A stretch of DNA of 64,000 bases from Apostichopus japonicus (Eukaryota > Echinodermata > Holothuroidea > Aspidochirotida > Stichopodidae), in contig NC_092574.1 of NCBI RefSeq assembly GCF_037975245.1, forward strand, positions 18,200,713 to 18,264,712, given 5' to 3'. The notes beneath the pieces are model-generated. The model worked only from the letters and a program-made list of their open reading frames with translations. It was not told the DNA's origin and made no database searches. Both the position numbers and the translations under genes were made by a program. Below, one piece after another: positions 61,717 to 64,000 of the stretch (the stretch's first letter is position 1; each line of letters begins with the position of its first letter).

Positions 61717-63776
61717 TATATATATATATATATATATATCGAGAATCGGCTTTAGGAATCACAAATGATTTCGATTTCGATTATATTATATTATAGAATA
61801 TAGCATACATTTAGAATATATCAATGCATAAAGGTAATGTACCGATTTGATTATGTAGACCCATTCTGATGACGTAGCTTCTTTGCAGACTACATTCCCT
61901 CGACGAAAGTAGACCTGTAAACACCGTTTTGGGTCATCGTATCGCAAGAGATGAACCGGCCACTGGGATAGCCATTTTACAGAACGAAGGAATTGTAGAA
62001 GCTCTGGTTCGGTACCTTCGGTAGTCTGTAGGAATATCTTCACAAAGTCCTGGTTAAAAAAAATTAGAAGCTATGATCATTAACAATGTAATCTTTGTTA
62101 GAACAGATAGTTTATCTTTAATTATTATGTTACAACAACTTATTTGATAAACTTTTTATTCAATTAAATAATATAACTAACAAACTGAACAGGACACATT
62201 GCAGCGTATAGTTATGGTCAGCGCGATTCCATCATTTAAATCCTATCATCTCCATCTGTCAGGTGAAAGTGACTATAAAGTGAAGCAAAGAACTATAACT
62301 ATAACTATAAAATGAGGAAAATAATTATAGGCTAAGAACTATAAAGTGAGGCAAAGCATTATAGGCAAAGAACTATAAAGTGAGACAAAGAACTATAGAA
62401 TGAAGCAAAGAACTATAAAGCGAAGCACAGAACTATAACTATAAAATGAGGGGGGAAATGATAGGCTAAGAACTATAAAGTTAGGCAAAGCATTAGACGC
62501 AAAGAACTAACTATAGAGTGAAGCAAAGAACTATAAAGTGAGGCAAATAACTGTATAGTGACGCAAAGAAATATAAAGCAAAGCTAAGAACTATAAAGAG
62601 AAGCAAAGAACTATAAAGAGAAGCAAAACAAAACCTATTATTTGGTAACACAAATAAATTCAGTGTGTTGTGAAGACTCGTTGCTCAATTTATTCAACCA
62701 TATAAATTTAAGGCAGCAACATTATGAATACCATGTAAATAGATATGACAAAACCATCTAAAAAGAGCTTAACAGCTTGTTCTTAAGTAGTTGAACATTA
62801 TCGGCCATTTTAGCATATCTAACATAAGTTTTATGTATAGTCATATAACTCATCTAACATATGTCTATCGCATCCTGTGTAGTCATCTAACTCATCTACA
62901 TCAGTGTATATTTTGTGTATAGTTTTGTGTATAGTCATCTCTTTCACCTAAAATTGTTGCATAGGTTTGTGTATAGTTATCTAACTCACCTAACATTTGT
63001 GTATAGTTTGACGTATAGTCATATCACTCATCTAACATTGTGTTTTATAATGTTGTGTATATAGTAGTATTGTAACTCATCTAACATTTATGTATAGTGT
63101 TGTGTACAGTCATCTAACTCTTTTGACACCCAAATAGGCATAGTGCTGATTGAGCCCCCCCCGCCCCCCCCCCCACCCCCTCCCCCGTCTCGTCAGATGT
63201 ACTGCACATAATGTCAGAGTGATTCCATTGAAACATTTACTTTAGGGATTCCTCTTGTTTACTTTGGTATTCGTCTGTTTGTAATGAATATACTATGAAA
63301 GATATCACCAAATACTACAACATAGAATTAATAGAATTATCCCTACCAGCAGTAAGTGACGTACATGTGTACACGTATATGTAACCACAATCAATGAAAT
63401 AGTCATAAAGGTAATTATGATTGTGTGTATGGTAACGAAGTATAACTGAGAAAAGTATTGGTCATTGTTTATAATATTGCAGAAAATGAGGGTTCCTGGA
63501 AACAGTTGTTCAGTGACGTATATTACAACTAAGACAAACGCACAGACTATAGACAGATTTCTATCAATTGTAAATGTTTGAAGCTACAAATACAAAATTA
63601 GGAGAAACTGGTCGCCTCGTCACTTGGACATTATACCTTTATATTTGCACTTGGAATATAAAGGATTACATAGATTCATTACTTTTACATACATCCTTTT
63701 CTATCATCAGCACCTCAACCTGCTTTTCAACAATAACCGTTGAGTCCCTGACGCCATCTTTCATTAGAGCATCTTC
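55163..63776 (-). CDS. CNBD2: Cyclic-nucleotide-binding domain protein, CNBD2-like, 3' seven exons
   Basis: Seven minus-strand exons with AG..GT borders join in phase into 296 residues ending in TGA; upstream exons lie beyond 64000. Exon phases from the first visible exon are 0, 0, 0, 1, 0, 0, 0. The product begins inside a first CNB domain: [16 protein letters not shown] is a phosphate-binding cassette with the key Glu and Arg. A second CNB fold follows ([56 protein letters not shown]). CNBD2 family members bind cAMP and act in sperm in mouse; here the role is inferred. The second cassette lacks the Glu and Arg, so it probably does not bind nucleotide. Introns hold tandem repeats, a SINE and (TA)n; a MITE follows the stop. 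Gene structure is firm, the CNBD2 name less so. Confidence 0.9.
58023..58169 (-). CDS. CNBD2: CNBD2-like exon
   Basis: 147 bp, phase 0 to 0. Acceptor TTAATCCCTGACAG, donor GTAAGT. 49 residues, [13 protein letters not shown]...YLQTN. It completes GDTF-G, but the cassette lacks the conserved Glu and Arg. [16 protein letters not shown] matches the strand and helix that end a CNB domain. Confidence 0.93.
59400..59522 (-). CDS. CNBD2: CNBD2-like exon
   Basis: 123 bp, phase 0 to 0. Acceptor CATTTTTGTTACAG and donor GTAAGT are both strong. 41 residues, SVLSIKPKS...[14 protein letters not shown]; the ending LNTGDTF is the turn before a CNB phosphate-binding cassette. Confidence 0.93.
60470..60645 (-). 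repeat. Possible tRNA-derived SINE in a CNBD2-like intron
   Basis: On the minus strand CATGGCTAGAGTGCTTGCTT and GAGTTAAACCC resemble weak box A and box B elements, followed by a body with CCCTGGATTTCTGCCAGATT. No second copy in this window, so the call is tentative. Confidence 0.3.
60891..60985 (-). CDS. CNBD2: CNBD2-like exon
   Basis: 95 bp, phase 1 to 0. Acceptor ATGTTCAAAG (weak tract), donor GTAAGT (consensus). With the G from the previous exon it reads D, then [10 protein letters not shown]...LDWWNDP, a polar insertion in the second CNB domain. Confidence 0.85.
61308..61395 (-). CDS. CNBD2: CNBD2-like exon
   Basis: 88 bp, phase 0 to 1. Acceptor CATTATCCAG, donor GTAAAG. Encodes [10 protein letters not shown]...YEHKK; GSCRV directly continues IIKS from the previous exon, as expected for a CNB beta strand. 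Confidence 0.9.
61468..61785 (-). repeat. (TA)n with a copy of the 38.6-kb SINE tail, intronic
   Basis: TA runs at 61468-61498 and 61551-61739 flank TGAAAATCGTAATGAGTTGG and GAACAGTGAAAAAACTT, the complement of the SINE tail at 39002-39035. CGGCTTTAGGAATCACAAAT at 61747 matches the block at 38756. It lies between the second and third visible exons of the CNBD2-like gene. Confidence 0.75.
61843..62049 (-). CDS. CNBD2: CNBD2-like exon
   Basis: 207 bp, phase 0 to 0. Acceptor TTTTTTTAACCAG, donor GTACAT (weak). 69 residues, [10 protein letters not shown]...EWVYIIKS: the C helix of the first CNB domain, a linker, and the first strands of the second CNB domain. Confidence 0.92.
62276..62636. repeat. 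About 20-bp minisatellite, unit AACTATAAAGTGAAGCAAAG
   Basis: Imperfect units with small indels, in the intron between the first two visible CNBD2-like exons. Confidence 0.9.
62812..63120. repeat. Degenerate tandem repeat with CATCTAACTCATCTAACAT and GTGTATAGT
   Basis: Alternating blocks recur at roughly 45-60 bp, followed by a C-rich run at 63156-63186. Intronic. Confidence 0.7.
63693..63776 (-). CDS. CNBD2: CNBD2-like exon (first visible)
   Basis: 84 bp, phase 0 to 0. Acceptor TTGTTCTTGTAG, donor GTATGT. Encodes 28 residues, EDALMKDG...MIEKD, the phosphate-binding cassette of a CNB domain. The preceding FG residues should be at the end of the exon beyond the window. Confidence 0.9.
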
Positions 63777-64000
63777 CTACAAGAACAAAATATGATCGAA
63801 TTTCGTCTGGTTATTTTATCATTGGTCTGGGTAAGATGTAGATACCAGCTTACCCAGTTGTAGCCAGTTGCTTCGAGAGAGCCAGGTTTGGGGACAGGAG
63901 AACAAGTTTATCATCTGGACCCTTTAGGAAGTGCATTATGAAAAATGAGAGTACATCGTCCTATTTTCAATATTTCCTAGGGTCCCTAATTGACCACGGA

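Noticed and set aside
63856-63928. Possible further upstream CNBD2-like exon on the minus strand (AG..GTAAGC borders, frame GPDDKLVLLSPNLAL)
   Set aside because: Its open frames end in phase 1 or 2, but the next exon must be entered in phase 0; the phase-0 reading contains stops. It may be a repeat or another transcript.

Overview
The window looks like AT-rich nuclear DNA from an invertebrate, most likely a marine deuterostome and plausibly an echinoderm. Genes are split by introns with GT..AG junctions. CR1/L2-like, L1/Tx1-like and Penelope-like retroelements, many small non-autonomous DNA transposons, and abundant (TA)n, (TAA)n and G/C homopolymer runs fill the rest. The echinoderm assignment is inference from repeat style and gene content; no sequence marker here proves the species.

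Two host genes can be supported. (1) An intron-less coding exon at 16667-17686 (+) encodes a complete 339-residue class A GPCR of the bombesin/endothelin-receptor type. A splice acceptor lies in its 5' leader. (2) On the minus strand, 63776 down to 55163, seven exons join in perfect phase to give the last 296 residues of a cyclic-nucleotide-binding protein closely resembling CNBD2. Its 5' part lies beyond the right edge of the window. The exons are short and are found from splice signals and phase, not from long open frames.

Layout. 1-4.8 kb: a CR1/L2-like LINE with an intact ORF1 and a broken ORF2, whose ORF1/ORF2 junction is a canonical -1 frameshift heptamer directly before the ORF1 stop codon. 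4.8-8.5 kb: (TA)n and minisatellites. 8.5-10.2 kb: a degenerate tandem repeat split by a 1.23-kb foldback element. 10.9-12.1 kb: a palindromic MITE and a LINE 3' fragment. 15.4 kb: a tRNA-derived SINE. 16.6-17.9 kb: the GPCR. 18.3-20.5 kb: a two-copy repeat and a Penelope-like relic. 22.5-25.6 kb: a decayed L1/Tx1-like LINE carrying an in-frame trinucleotide expansion. 27.6-28.8 kb: a third CR1/L2 fragment. 32.1-34.9 kb: a TTAA-flanked element, a repeat pair and a second SINE copy. 37.4-39.1 kb: a 15-bp higher-order satellite and another tRNA-headed SINE. 40-49.6 kb: a cluster of hAT-type and related non-autonomous transposons, several with intact target-site duplications, plus CT-rich and GGTTCC arrays. 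53-55.1 kb: two more copies of the palindromic MITE, the second just downstream of the CNBD2-like stop codon. 55.2-63.8 kb: the CNBD2-like gene, with its introns full of repeats.

The strongest leads for something undescribed are the frameshift signal in the LINE, the three-copy palindromic MITE family with 7-bp target duplications, and the 3' hairpin shared by the LINEs and SINEs.
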